From: Nonomuraea spiralis
GTDB lineage: Bacteria > Actinomycetota > Actinomycetes > Streptosporangiales > Streptosporangiaceae
Reading direction: 5' to 3'
Assembly (NCBI RefSeq): GCF_014648435.1
Contig: NZ_BMRC01000007.1
Span: 434,001-498,000, forward strand
Length of the DNA: 64,000 bases
The stretch's first letter is position 1, and every line of letters starts with the position of its first letter. Below, one piece after another: positions 42,281 to 50,323 of the stretch. Under the pieces are notes generated by a model that worked only from the letters and a program-made list of their open reading frames with translations, was not told where the DNA came from and did no database searches. Both the position numbers and the translations under genes were made by a program.

Positions 42281-43099
42281 ATGTCCGAACCCGCCGGGGA
42301 CGTCCTCGCCCCCAACCGAGCCCTGTGGGACGAACGCGCCCGGATCCACGGCTCCACCGCCGCCGACAGGTTCTACGACGTCGGCGCCTTCCTCGCCGGC
42401 CACCAGACCCTCTACGCGCTCGAACGCCGTCTGGCCGGCGACGTCGCCGGCCAGGACCTGCTCCACCTGCAGTGCCACTTCGGCATGGACACGCTGAACT
42501 GGGCGCGTCTCGGGGCGCGGGTCACCGGCGTCGACTTCTCCCCGGTGGCGGTCGCGCGGGCCCGCGACCTGGCCGCGCGGGCCGGGCTGGCGGCGACGTT
42601 CGTGGAGGCCGACACGCAGCGGCTGCCCGAGGAGCTGGCCGGCGGCTTCGACGTGGTGGTGGCCACGTACGGCGTGTTGTGCTGGATCGGCGACCTCGGC
42701 GCGTGGATGCGCGGCGCGGCCATGGCGCTGCGGCCCGGCGGGCGGCTGGTGCTGGTCGACCTGCATCCGGCGTACCAGACCGTGGCCTCGGTCGACCCGC
42801 TGGTCGCCGACTGGCCCTACGGCGGCGGCGAGGCCCACCGGGAGACGGTGACCGGCACGTACGCCGACGCCGGGGTGGTGACCGAGGCCCAGGAGTCGGT
42901 GCAGTACCCGTACTCGGTGGGGGAGATCGTCACCGCGGCGGCGCGGGCCGGGCTCACCGTGGCCGAGCTGGGCGAACACGTCGCGACCGAGATCGACCCG
43001 CGCGGGCTGCTGGCCGCGGGCGCCGACGGCCTCCACCGGTTCCCCGTCGACGGGACGAACCTGCCGATCCTGTACTCGCTGCTCGCGGTGCGGCCCTGA
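42281..43099 (+). CDS. Class I SAM-dependent methyltransferase
   Basis: The SAM-binding motif I of this 272-residue protein reads LLHLQCHFGMDTLNWARLGARVTGVDFS, followed by DVVVATYGVLCWIGD (motif II/III) and LRPGGRLVLVDLHP (motif post-III). The HLQCHFG form of motif I is typical of a UbiE-like group found across bacteria. No substrate is apparent. CATTCT lies 6 nt before the ATG, suggesting a near-leaderless start. Downstream is a strong terminator shared with the convergent CHAP gene. Confidence 0.88.
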   Translation: MSEPAGDVLAPNRALWDERARIHGSTAADRFYDVGAFLAGHQTLYALERRLAGDVAGQDLLHLQCHFGMDTLNWARLGARVTGVDFSPVAVARARDLAARAGLAATFVEADTQRLPEELAGGFDVVVATYGVLCWIGDLGAWMRGAAMALRPGGRLVLVDLHPAYQTVASVDPLVADWPYGGGEAHRETVTGTYADAGVVTEAQESVQYPYSVGEIVTAAARAGLTVAELGEHVATEIDPRGLLAAGADGLHRFPVDGTNLPILYSLLAVRP

Positions 43100-43107
43100 G
43101 ACGCGGC

Positions 43108-43138
43108 GAGCGCGCGTCCCCCACGGGGACGCGCGCTC
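43108..43138. terminator. Bidirectional terminator (14-bp stem)
   Basis: GAGCGCGCGTCCCC and GGGGACGCGCGCTC are exact complements with a CAC loop, between convergent methyltransferase and CHAP genes. Confidence 0.9.
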
Positions 43139-43151
43139 GAAAGCCGGGAGG

Positions 43152-43856
43152 TCAGCCCGCGTACTGCGGGTAGCCGTAGCCGACGACCTGCGACTTCGGA
43201 CGGACGCGCTCCTCGACCTTGCCGTTGCCGGTGTTGCCCTCGATCGTGGAGATCGTGCCGTCGTGGTTGTCCTTGACGACGAAGCCGACGTGCTGGATGG
43301 CGCCCAGGTTCTTGCTGCCGCTCCAGGAGAAGAAGACCACGGCGCCGGGCTTGGCCTCGCTGCCCCAGCGCTTGTTGGCGGCGAACCACTTGGCGTGGGC
43401 GACGGTCCAGGCGTCCCAGCCGACCTGCGGGCGGGCGCCGGTCTCCGCGCCGACCCAGGAGACGAACATCGAGCACCAGGGGGCGTTGATGTAGTCCTGG
43501 CGGCTGCCGCCGTCGCGGGCGATGGTCTCGGCGGCGCGCTGGGAGTCGGCGTACCACTTCTGGAACTTGGTGCCGCCGCCGTAGGCGTTCTCCGAGGTGC
43601 CGACCTGGGCCTTGGCCATGGCCAGCACCTGGGCTGCGGTCACGTTGACCGTGGTCTCGGTGGGGATGCGGGCCTGGGTGGCGGCCTCGGGCGCGACGGC
43701 CGCCTGGGCGGAGGCGGCGGCCGGGTCGGTGGTGTCGGCGCTCGCGGCGGTGGCGTGGGCGCCGAGCGCGGAGGCGATGACGGTCACGCCGAGCGCGGCG
43801 CGGGCGTAGTTGATCTTCGGGGCACGAGAGAGACGGTGTATGGCCATCGAGGGCAT
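43152..43856 (-). CDS. Secreted CHAP-domain cell-wall hydrolase
   Basis: This 234-residue protein has a signal peptide (basic MAIHRLSRAPK, hydrophobic core, ASA cut near 41), a short linker, and a CHAP amidase/endopeptidase domain from ~85: NAPWCSMFVSWVGAE contains the catalytic cysteine, and AIQHVGFVVKDNHDG the histidine. It probably cleaves peptidoglycan peptides during growth or germination. The c-di-AMP riboswitch in its leader matches control of wall hydrolases in other actinomycetes. AAGGAG precedes ATG 43856 closely; ATG 43847 is an alternative. Confidence 0.92.
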   Translation of the reverse strand: MPSMAIHRLSRAPKINYARAALGVTVIASALGAHATAASADTTDPAAASAQAAVAPEAATQARIPTETTVNVTAAQVLAMAKAQVGTSENAYGGGTKFQKWYADSQRAAETIARDGGSRQDYINAPWCSMFVSWVGAETGARPQVGWDAWTVAHAKWFAANKRWGSEAKPGAVVFFSWSGSKNLGAIQHVGFVVKDNHDGTISTIEGNTGNGKVEERVRPKSQVVGYGYPQYAG

Positions 43857-43865
43857 TAACTCCTT

Positions 43866-44010
43866 GCTTCCATGCCGCTTACCGGGTTAGCTGACGGGTT
43901 CGGACGTGGAAGCTGCCCTACGGCACCGAAGTGCCGATTCACCCCAAAGGACGTGGGTCCCCGGTTCCGCCCGGAGGCGGATTCAGCGGTCACAGGACGA
44001 TCCTGTGAAA
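43866..44010 (-). promoter_or_regulatory. Cyclic di-AMP (ydaO/yuaA) riboswitch
   Basis: Read on the minus strand, the leader contains, in order, CGCTGAATCCGCC, GGGCGGAACCGGGG, CTTTGGGGTGAATCGGC, GCCGTAGGGC and CCGAACCCGTCAGCTAACCC. These are the conserved blocks of the ydaO class, which binds c-di-AMP and usually turns expression off. A 7-bp hairpin CACAGGA/TCCTGTG at 43991-44007 precedes it. The element ends just before the AAGGAG of the CHAP gene. The remainder of the 259-base gap to the next gene is AT-richer and probably holds the promoter. Confidence 0.93.
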
Positions 44011-44115
44011 TGTCATGCGATGGTTGGACAAAGTCGGACAAACCGGACGTCTGCCGCGAGATGCCCCACAAGGTAATACATCGGGCAAGAGTGTGGCAAG
44101 TGCCTAAAGGTCCAG

Positions 44116-45069
44116 CTAGGAGAGTTGTCCGCGCGCGTCGGCCAGAAGTCCCATCATGGCAAGGGATTCGTCAAGCGGCATGATCGTGCTCTCGGTACGA
44201 CCCTCGGCCGTGGCCGCGCGTACCTCGCGCAGCTCCCCGGCGTAGCCGTTGTCCGCCGGATCGAGCACCAGCTCCTCCGGCTCCATCGACGGCCCCGACA
44301 ACAACACCCGCTCCGGCGCCCAGAACGGCGCCCGGATGTCGGCCCGCATCGACGTACCCACCACGCTCGCGTCGTTGGGGTGGTGCGCGAGCAGCGACAC
44401 GTCCACCAGCGCCCGCCGTCCGCCCGGGTAGAGCAGCACCCCACCCGCCTCGGCGTCGACCCCGCTCGGCGCCAGCGAGCCGGTCACCCGCGGCCCCTCC
44501 GGCATGCCGAGCAGGAGCTGAGCCAGCCCGAACGGGTAGATCCCCAAGTCGAGCAGGGCCCCGCCGCCCAGCTCCGGCGCCCACAACCGGTGGGCGGGAT
44601 CGTAGGGCAGCGCGAACCCGAACGAGGCCCGCACCGAACGGATCTCACCGAAGCGCGGATCGGCCGCCACCCGCTGGATGAGCGGGTTGAAGCGCATCCA
44701 CATGGCCTCCATGAGGAAGACCCCGGCCGCGCGCGCCAGCGCCACCATGCGCTCGGCGTCGGCCACGCCGGCCGCCAGCGGCTTCTCGCACAACACCGAC
44801 TTGCCCGCCGCGATGGCGGCCTCGGCCACCTCCAGGTGCTGGGCGTGCGGGGTGGCGACGTAGACCGCGTCGACGGCCGGATCGGCGCACAGGGCCTCGT
44901 AGGAGTCGTAGGCCGACTCGGCGCCCAGCTCGTCGGCCAGCGCCCGCGCCCTGACCAGGCTCCGCGAGCCGACGGCGGCCACCCGCATGCCCGGCTCGGC
45001 CACGATGGCCGCCCCCACGGTACGCGCGATGCCGCCGGTCGCCGCTATCCCCCACGTGAAATCTCGCAC
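44116..45069 (-). CDS. Gfo/Idh/MocA family NAD(P)-dependent oxidoreductase
   Basis: The Rossmann fold of this 317-residue protein begins GIAATGGIARTVGAAIV (GxxGxxA-type), followed by VYVATPHAQHLEVAEAAIAAGKSVLCEKPLA, the EKP signature of the family, and an alpha/beta C-terminal domain. Such enzymes oxidise or reduce sugars and cyclitols. Start is GTG 45069 with TACGAT 7 nt upstream, another likely leaderless start. It follows an aldo/keto reductase gene by 19 bases. Confidence 0.9.
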   Translation of the reverse strand: MRDFTWGIAATGGIARTVGAAIVAEPGMRVAAVGSRSLVRARALADELGAESAYDSYEALCADPAVDAVYVATPHAQHLEVAEAAIAAGKSVLCEKPLAAGVADAERMVALARAAGVFLMEAMWMRFNPLIQRVAADPRFGEIRSVRASFGFALPYDPAHRLWAPELGGGALLDLGIYPFGLAQLLLGMPEGPRVTGSLAPSGVDAEAGGVLLYPGGRRALVDVSLLAHHPNDASVVGTSMRADIRAPFWAPERVLLSGPSMEPEELVLDPADNGYAGELREVRAATAEGRTESTIMPLDESLAMMGLLADARGQLS

Positions 45070-45088
45070 GCCCGAGATCGTAGAGCGC

Positions 45089-45919
45089 TCAGGTCAGGTT
45101 GAACGAGTCGGGGTCGGGCCCGATGCGCCGCCCCGCGTTCATCGCGCCGATGGCCGCCATGTCCTCGGCGTCGAGGATGAAGCCGAACACGTCGAGGTTC
45201 TCCTCGATCCGCGCCGGGGTGACCGACTTGGGGATCGCCACGTTGCCGAGCTGGAGGTGCCAGCGCAACACGATCTGCGCGGGCGTCCTGCCGTACTTCT
45301 CCGACAACACGCCGAGCGCCGGGTCGGCCAGCAGCCCCTTGCCCTGCCCGAGCGGGCTCCACGCCTCGGTCAGGATGCCGTTGGCCTCGTGGAAGGCCCG
45401 CATCTCGCGCTGCTGGAAGTACGGGTGCAGCTCGATCTGGTTGATCGAGGGCGTGATGTCGGTCTCGTTCATCAGCCGGGTCAGGGTGGCGACGGTGAAG
45501 TTGGAGACCCCGATGGCCTTGGCCCGGCCGTCCCGGTAGATCTTCTCGATCGCGCGCCACGCCTGTACGTACTTGTCCTGCTCGGGCACCGGCCAGTGGA
45601 TCAGGAAAAGATCTACGTAGTCGAGGCCCAGCCGGGCCAGGCTCTCGTCGAAGGCCTGCTCGGCCCGGCCGTGGTCGCCGTTCCACAGCTTGGTGGTGAC
45701 GAACACCTTCTCCCGGGGAACCCCGGCGGCGCGCACGGCCCGGCCGACGCCCTCCTCGTTCTCGTAGGCGGCGGCGGTGTCGATATGCCGGTATCCGGCG
45801 CGCAGCGCGGTCGTGACGGCCCGCTCGGCCTCGTCGGCCGGGACCTGCCAGACGCCGAAGCCGAGCTGCGGGATCTGCACACCGTCTGTGTTGAGCATCA
45901 GCGAGTTCATACCCTCCAT
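45089..45919 (-). CDS. Aldo/keto reductase (2,5-diketo-gluconate reductase-like)
   Basis: About 276 residues, with the AKR catalytic tetrad region in GYRHIDTAAAYENEEGVG (Asp, Tyr) and VFVTTKLWN (Lys) and FLIHWPVP (His). The NADPH-binding segment is IPKSVTPARIEENLDVF. The class reduces aldehydes and diketosugars. The start is uncertain: ATG 45919 or 45910, because the best ribosome site (GGAGG) sits between them. It may be co-transcribed with the Gfo/Idh/MocA gene. Confidence 0.9.
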   Translation of the reverse strand: MEGMNSLMLNTDGVQIPQLGFGVWQVPADEAERAVTTALRAGYRHIDTAAAYENEEGVGRAVRAAGVPREKVFVTTKLWNGDHGRAEQAFDESLARLGLDYVDLFLIHWPVPEQDKYVQAWRAIEKIYRDGRAKAIGVSNFTVATLTRLMNETDITPSINQIELHPYFQQREMRAFHEANGILTEAWSPLGQGKGLLADPALGVLSEKYGRTPAQIVLRWHLQLGNVAIPKSVTPARIEENLDVFGFILDAEDMAAIGAMNAGRRIGPDPDSFNLT

Positions 45920-46007
45920 TGTTCACGTGTCGTTTCTTGCGGCTTAAGCAGGCCGGGCTACCTTGAAGCGGGTCGTGCAAGGCCATCCACCGGCTGGGGG
46001 AAACAGA

Positions 46008-46952
46008 GTGGTCAGACAGGCGTCGGCCTGGGTGGAGTCTCCGCTCCAGATGCTGTGCGCCGTCGAGGCCCACCATGCCGGGCTCCTCGGTCCGCAGACC
46101 CTCGTCGTGCCGCGGGCCGGGCTGCGTCCGCTGCGGGCCACCCGCAAGGAGCTGCGCCGCCTCGACCTGCCCGCCGGCCTGGTGCTGGACGAGCCGCGCG
46201 AGGGCATGCCGCGCCGCGTCCAGGCCGTCGGCGACGCCTTCTCCGGCAAGGTCCAGATGCGCTGGCTGACCTCCAACCCCGGCCGCATCGTCATCGTGGA
46301 CGACGGCCTGGCCACGCTCAGGCTGCTCGAACTGCTGGCCGCCGGGCCGTACCGGCCGCTGCTGCGGGCGCGGGCGACGCCGTCGCGGACGCGCGCGCTG
46401 CTCGGCCTGGCCGCCGCGCTGCGGCTGCGGATGAGCCGCGTGTCGGTCTTCACCGCGTTGCCCGTCCCCGACGAGCTGGCCGCCGCCGTCCGCGAGGCGG
46501 GCGTCGACCTCGTACGCCACGACTTCGCCTGGCTGCGCGCCCAGCCGCCCAGCGTCCACGGCCCCGCCGAGCGCACGGTCGTCCTCGGCACCTCCCTGGT
46601 CCGCAACGGCCTGGTGCACCGCGACCACTACCTGCGCTGGCTGACCGAGCTGGCCGGCCGCGAGCCGCTGGCCTACTACCCGCACCGCCGCGAGGACCCC
46701 GTCGACCTCGCGCTGATCAGGGAGCGCCCCGGCATCACCGTGCACGACGCGGGTGTGCCGGCCGAGCTGACGCTGCGCGGCCTCGACGCCGGGCAGCGGG
46801 TGCTCAGCCTCCCCTCGACCGCGATCACCTCGCTGCGGGTGCTGCTCGGCCCGCGCGGTGTCGAGGTCGAGCCCGTCGAGGTGCCCGACGATTGGTGGAC
46901 CAGCAGGGCGGCCCCCGACCTGCGATCGCATTTGACAGGAGCTTCCAGGTGA
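46008..46952 (+). CDS. Putative glycosyltransferase of the nonulosonic-acid polymer cluster
   Basis: This 314-residue protein starts WVESPLQMLCAVEAHHAG, which resembles the N-terminus of polysialyltransferase-like/GT52-type enzymes; SNPGRIVIVDDGLATLRLLELL and LSLPSTAITSLRVLLG resemble their CMP-sugar-binding halves. It has no signal peptide. GTG 46008 has GGGGGA upstream. It overlaps the next gene by GTGA and converges on a neuA/neuB-type operon, so I infer transfer of a nonulosonic acid or capping of the polymer. The assignment is by motif only. Confidence 0.6.
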   Translation: MVRQASAWVESPLQMLCAVEAHHAGLLGPQTLVVPRAGLRPLRATRKELRRLDLPAGLVLDEPREGMPRRVQAVGDAFSGKVQMRWLTSNPGRIVIVDDGLATLRLLELLAAGPYRPLLRARATPSRTRALLGLAAALRLRMSRVSVFTALPVPDELAAAVREAGVDLVRHDFAWLRAQPPSVHGPAERTVVLGTSLVRNGLVHRDHYLRWLTELAGREPLAYYPHRREDPVDLALIRERPGITVHDAGVPAELTLRGLDAGQRVLSLPSTAITSLRVLLGPRGVEVEPVEVPDDWWTSRAAPDLRSHLTGASR

Positions 46953-48115
46953 GGGTGCTGGCGGTAGCCGACTCCGACTCGTATCTGAAGTGGGCGGCCT
47001 GCCTGCTCGACGACCTGCCCGCGGGCTGCGAGACGGAGCTGGTGGTGGTGCGTACCCCGATCGCGCCCTCGGCGGAGCAGATCGCGGCGGCGGTGGGCGG
47101 GCGCGCGGCGCCCCCGGTGTTGTCGGCGCGGTCGCTGCGCCGCCTGGCCGAGCGCACCCGGCCCGACGCGATCCTCGTCGGCTGCACCGGCCCGGTCGTG
47201 GACGTGCTGGTGGCCGACGTGCTGGCCGGGCTGCGGCCGCGGCCGGTGTTCGTCAGCGGGCTACCGGGCATCTCGGTGCCGGCGACGGAGAAGGCGTGGT
47301 TGTTCCGCAGCGGCTGCGACCTGTTCGTGGTGCACAGCGAACGCGAGGTGGCCGAGTTCTCCGGCCTCGCCGCCCGGCTCGGCGGGGGAGGGGCGGTCGG
47401 GCTGGCCCGGCTGCCGTTCCTGCGGCCGGGCGCGGCGGCCGGCATCGGCGACCGGATCGTGTTCGCCACCCAGGCCAAGGTGCCGCGGGCGCGCGAGGAG
47501 CGCGAGCGGGTGCTGCTGTCGCTGGCCGAGCTGGCCGCACGCCGGCCCGGCCTGGAGGTCGTGGTCAAGCTGCGCGCGCTGGAGCACGAGCGGCAGACCC
47601 ACAACGAACGCCACCACTACCAGCGGTTGTGGCGCGAGATGGGCGAGCCGGGCCGGCTGTCCTTCGCGGCCGGGTCGATGCACGAGCAGCTCTCGCGGGC
47701 GGCCGGGTTCGTCACGGTCAGCTCGACGGCCGCGCTGGAGGCCATCGCCATGGGCGTGCCGTCGCTGGTGCTCGGCGACTTCGGCGTCAACGCCGAGATG
47801 ATCAATCTGGTGTTCGAGGGCAGCGGCCTGCTCGGCACCCTCGACGAGCTGGCCCTGGGCGACTTCCGTACGGCCGAGCCGGGCTGGTGCGAGGCCAACT
47901 ACTTCCACCCGGCCGGACGCGACGACTGGGCGCGGCTGCTGACCGGCCTGGCCGCGGCCGGGGAACGGGAGCCCGCCCGCTCGCTGCTGGACGGTCCCGA
48001 GCACGCCGCCGCCCGCCGCCGGGCCCGGTTGCGGGTCGAGGTGCCGCCCACGATGTTGCGGGCGGGCTACCGGGCCAAGCGGCGGGTGCGCCGCTACCTC
48101 AGATCGCTGACCTGA
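46949..48115 (+). CDS. DUF6716-type putative glycosyltransferase
   Basis: The 388-residue protein opens VLAVADSDSYLKWAACLLDDLP and has a GT-B-like second half: GDRIVFATQAKVPRAREERE, then a phosphate/nucleotide-binding stretch FVTVSSTAALEAIAMGVPSLVLGDFG, comparable to CDP/CMP-sugar glycerophosphotransferase-like enzymes. I recall this family as DUF6716, found beside sialic-acid-type genes in actinomycetes. The basic tail (RAKRRVRRYLRSLT) may touch the membrane. GTG 46949 has AGGAG 7 bases upstream. The end overlaps the convergent polysialyltransferase-like gene by 17 bases. Confidence 0.72.
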   Translation: MRVLAVADSDSYLKWAACLLDDLPAGCETELVVVRTPIAPSAEQIAAAVGGRAAPPVLSARSLRRLAERTRPDAILVGCTGPVVDVLVADVLAGLRPRPVFVSGLPGISVPATEKAWLFRSGCDLFVVHSEREVAEFSGLAARLGGGGAVGLARLPFLRPGAAAGIGDRIVFATQAKVPRAREERERVLLSLAELAARRPGLEVVVKLRALEHERQTHNERHHYQRLWREMGEPGRLSFAAGSMHEQLSRAAGFVTVSSTAALEAIAMGVPSLVLGDFGVNAEMINLVFEGSGLLGTLDELALGDFRTAEPGWCEANYFHPAGRDDWARLLTGLAAAGEREPARSLLDGPEHAAARRRARLRVEVPPTMLRAGYRAKRRVRRYLRSLT

Positions 48116-49334
48116 TCTTCCTGCGCAGCCTGGAGAGCGCCGAGGGCGGCTCGGCCAGCCCCAGCGTCTCCAGGCGCTTGCGCTTGAAGTAGCGCCCGTC
48201 GAAGGCCAGGCCCGACGGGCGCAGCTCCGGATAGGCGTCGGCCTGCATGCAGTAGCCGACCGCCCGTACCAGCGCGGCCAGGTCGGTCCGCGGCGGCTGG
48301 TCGATCACGCCGTCGGCGCCCAGCCGGGGCAGCAGCGCGTCCACGATCGTGGCCGGGATCCTGTTGCTGTTCTCGTACGGCGTGAGCCGGTCCAGCACCA
48401 GGTCCGCGCCGAAGGAGGCGACCGGCAGGTCGAAGTAGCGGCGGGCGGTCATCAGGCCGGTGGAGAAGCAGCCCACGACCAGCTCGGGCCGCAGCGCCGC
48501 GAAGCACACCTCGGCGGGCACGCTCTCCCCGGCGACCGTCAGCCGTACGCCCAGAGGCTCGGCCGCCGCGCGCAGCAGTTGCGCGTGCCGGCGTCCGGCC
48601 GCCGGGTGCGGCTTGAACACCACGCTGGTGTGGCCCCGGGCGACCAGCGCGCGCAGCATCGCGGTGTGCAGCTCGGCCTCCTCCTCCGGCGTGACGATCT
48701 CCAGCGCCGACAGGTACTGGCCGAGGATGACCGCCTGCCCGGCGAGCATGTCGGGCGCGGTGGAGGCCACCTCGCGTACGACCGAGAGGAAGCGTTCGCC
48801 CGGCAGGACGACGGGCGGCACGCCGTACTCGCTGAGCAGCAGCGGGGTCAGGCCCGGCACCAGGTCCAGGTGGAGCAGGCGCTCGATGCGGCGGGAGATC
48901 TCGGCCGGCAGCGGGTCGCGGGTCGGCCCGTAGCTCATCAGCCCGTCGGAGTAGACGGTGATCGGGCAGTCGCGCACCAGACCGGCGATCGTCCGCGCGG
49001 GCGGCACCGCGATCGACTCCAGCACCAGCTCCTCGACCTCGTCCAGGGCCAGGTACGAGCGGATCAGCCGCTCGAACATCGGCACCTCGATGACCCGCGC
49101 CCGCCAGTCGGAGGGGTGCAGCGGCGCGATCAGCTCGTTCCAGGAGTGCACCTCGTCGAAGCGCGAGCGCAACACGGCGAAGCCCGGCGTGTTGTCGAGC
49201 GGCACCGACACCTCGGGGATCGCCGCGTTGTTCGACACGAGGAGCACGCGCCGGCCGTCGCCGAAGCGGCCGTCGTCGATGGCCGCGGCCAGCGACATCG
49301 CGCCGAACAGCGTCGAGGCGTAGAAGACCTTCAT
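48099..49334 (-). CDS. Polysialyltransferase-family glycosyltransferase
   Basis: This 411-residue protein matches the alpha-2,8-polysialyltransferase (POLYST) layout: MKVFYASTLFGAMSLAAAID, ITVYSDGLMSYGPTR (D/E-D/G-like catalytic loop region), VFKPHPAAGRRHAQLL (HP motif for CMP-sugar) and VGCFSTGLMTARRYFDLPVASFG (second nucleotide motif, S/T present). Such enzymes extend chains of sialic acid or related nonulosonic acids from CMP-donors. Start and GT2 stop share TGATG. Last gene of the neuA/neuB operon, so its donor is likely made by the fused synthase upstream. Confidence 0.85.
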   Translation of the reverse strand: MKVFYASTLFGAMSLAAAIDDGRFGDGRRVLLVSNNAAIPEVSVPLDNTPGFAVLRSRFDEVHSWNELIAPLHPSDWRARVIEVPMFERLIRSYLALDEVEELVLESIAVPPARTIAGLVRDCPITVYSDGLMSYGPTRDPLPAEISRRIERLLHLDLVPGLTPLLLSEYGVPPVVLPGERFLSVVREVASTAPDMLAGQAVILGQYLSALEIVTPEEEAELHTAMLRALVARGHTSVVFKPHPAAGRRHAQLLRAAAEPLGVRLTVAGESVPAEVCFAALRPELVVGCFSTGLMTARRYFDLPVASFGADLVLDRLTPYENSNRIPATIVDALLPRLGADGVIDQPPRTDLAALVRAVGYCMQADAYPELRPSGLAFDGRYFKRKRLETLGLAEPPSALSRLRRKIRSAI

Positions 49335-50320
49335 CAGGAGTCCTCCCGATCCCGGCGGATCCGGACGTGGGGGCTGGGGGGAATGTCGGGCACCAGGGCC
49401 CGCAGCGCGGCCTCCCGCTCGACGGCCATCCGCGACACCGCGTCGGCCACCAGCTCGGCGGGCAGGCCGCGGACCATCTGCGCGCCGCGCTCCTCGAAGC
49501 GGGCGCGCAGCGCGGGCGTGAACCGGCCGGCCAGCTCCAGGTGGTGGGCGAGCAGCGCGCAGAAGTTCCGCGCCGCCTTGGGCAGGAACTCCGGCTCCAG
49601 GTCCTTCAGGACCAGCTCGAAGGCGTCGAAGAAGTGCAGTTGCCGCTCGTCGCCGACCTGCGTTAGCGAGCCGGACACCAGGCGCCGGTAGAACACCCCG
49701 GCCAGCGACACCACCGCGAACGTGGCCGCCTCCCGGTGCAGCCGCCAGATCCACGGCCGGTCCTCGGCGGTGTGCAGCGAGCCGGGGAAGTGCAGCAGGT
49801 CCCGCAGCGAACGCCGGTAGACCCCGGCCCACGCGTACGGGTAGTCCACCATGGTCCGCATCCCCGCGGGCAGGATCGCCCCGCGGGGGTCGAGCACCAC
49901 GCCGCGCCGCGACAGCGGGGCCCGGTGCACCACCCGTTTGCGGCCCTCCACCTGGACGTGGTCGACGCGGACGAAGTCGCAGCCGAGCCCGTCGATGGCC
50001 GCCACCAGCCCGGCCAGGTAGCCGGGCGCCAGCCAGTCGTCGCCGTCCATGAACGTGACGTACCGCCCCGAGGCGGCCGACAGCCCGGTGTTGCGGGCGT
50101 CGGCCAGCCCCACGGGGGCGGGGTTGCGCAGCACGGTCAGGCCGGGCAGGTCGCGGGCGAAGTCGGCGATGATGTCCGGGGTGGCGTCCACGGAACCGTC
50201 GTCCACGACGATGAACTCGAAGTCGCGCCGGGCGTTGCGGCCGAGTGAGGTGAGCGCGTCGGCGATGAAGCGCTCACCGTCACGCACCGGCACGACGACG
50301 GAGAGAGTGGTCGGCGTCAT
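49334..50320 (-). CDS. Family 2 glycosyltransferase
   Basis: This 328-residue GT-A enzyme begins TLSVVVPVRDGERFIADAL; FIVVDDGSVDATPDI and ARNTGLSAASGRYVTFMDGDDWLAPGYL hold the donor-binding Asp residues and the DxD-like metal site (DGDD). The C-terminal third is helical and charged. It may build the linkage unit or add a substituent sugar to the nonulosonic-acid polymer. It starts 3 bases after the stop of the fused synthase gene and is translationally coupled to the polysialyltransferase-like gene. Confidence 0.9.
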   Translation of the reverse strand: MTPTTLSVVVPVRDGERFIADALTSLGRNARRDFEFIVVDDGSVDATPDIIADFARDLPGLTVLRNPAPVGLADARNTGLSAASGRYVTFMDGDDWLAPGYLAGLVAAIDGLGCDFVRVDHVQVEGRKRVVHRAPLSRRGVVLDPRGAILPAGMRTMVDYPYAWAGVYRRSLRDLLHFPGSLHTAEDRPWIWRLHREAATFAVVSLAGVFYRRLVSGSLTQVGDERQLHFFDAFELVLKDLEPEFLPKAARNFCALLAHHLELAGRFTPALRARFEERGAQMVRGLPAELVADAVSRMAVEREAALRALVPDIPPSPHVRIRRDREDS

Positions 50321-50323
50321 GAC

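Noticed and set aside
44987..48115. 1042-codon frame running through the oxidoreductase genes into the DUF6716 gene
   Set aside because: Only the last 388 codons resemble a protein; the rest is antisense to two enzymes. The GTG at 46949 with AGGAG and GTGA overlap marks the true start.
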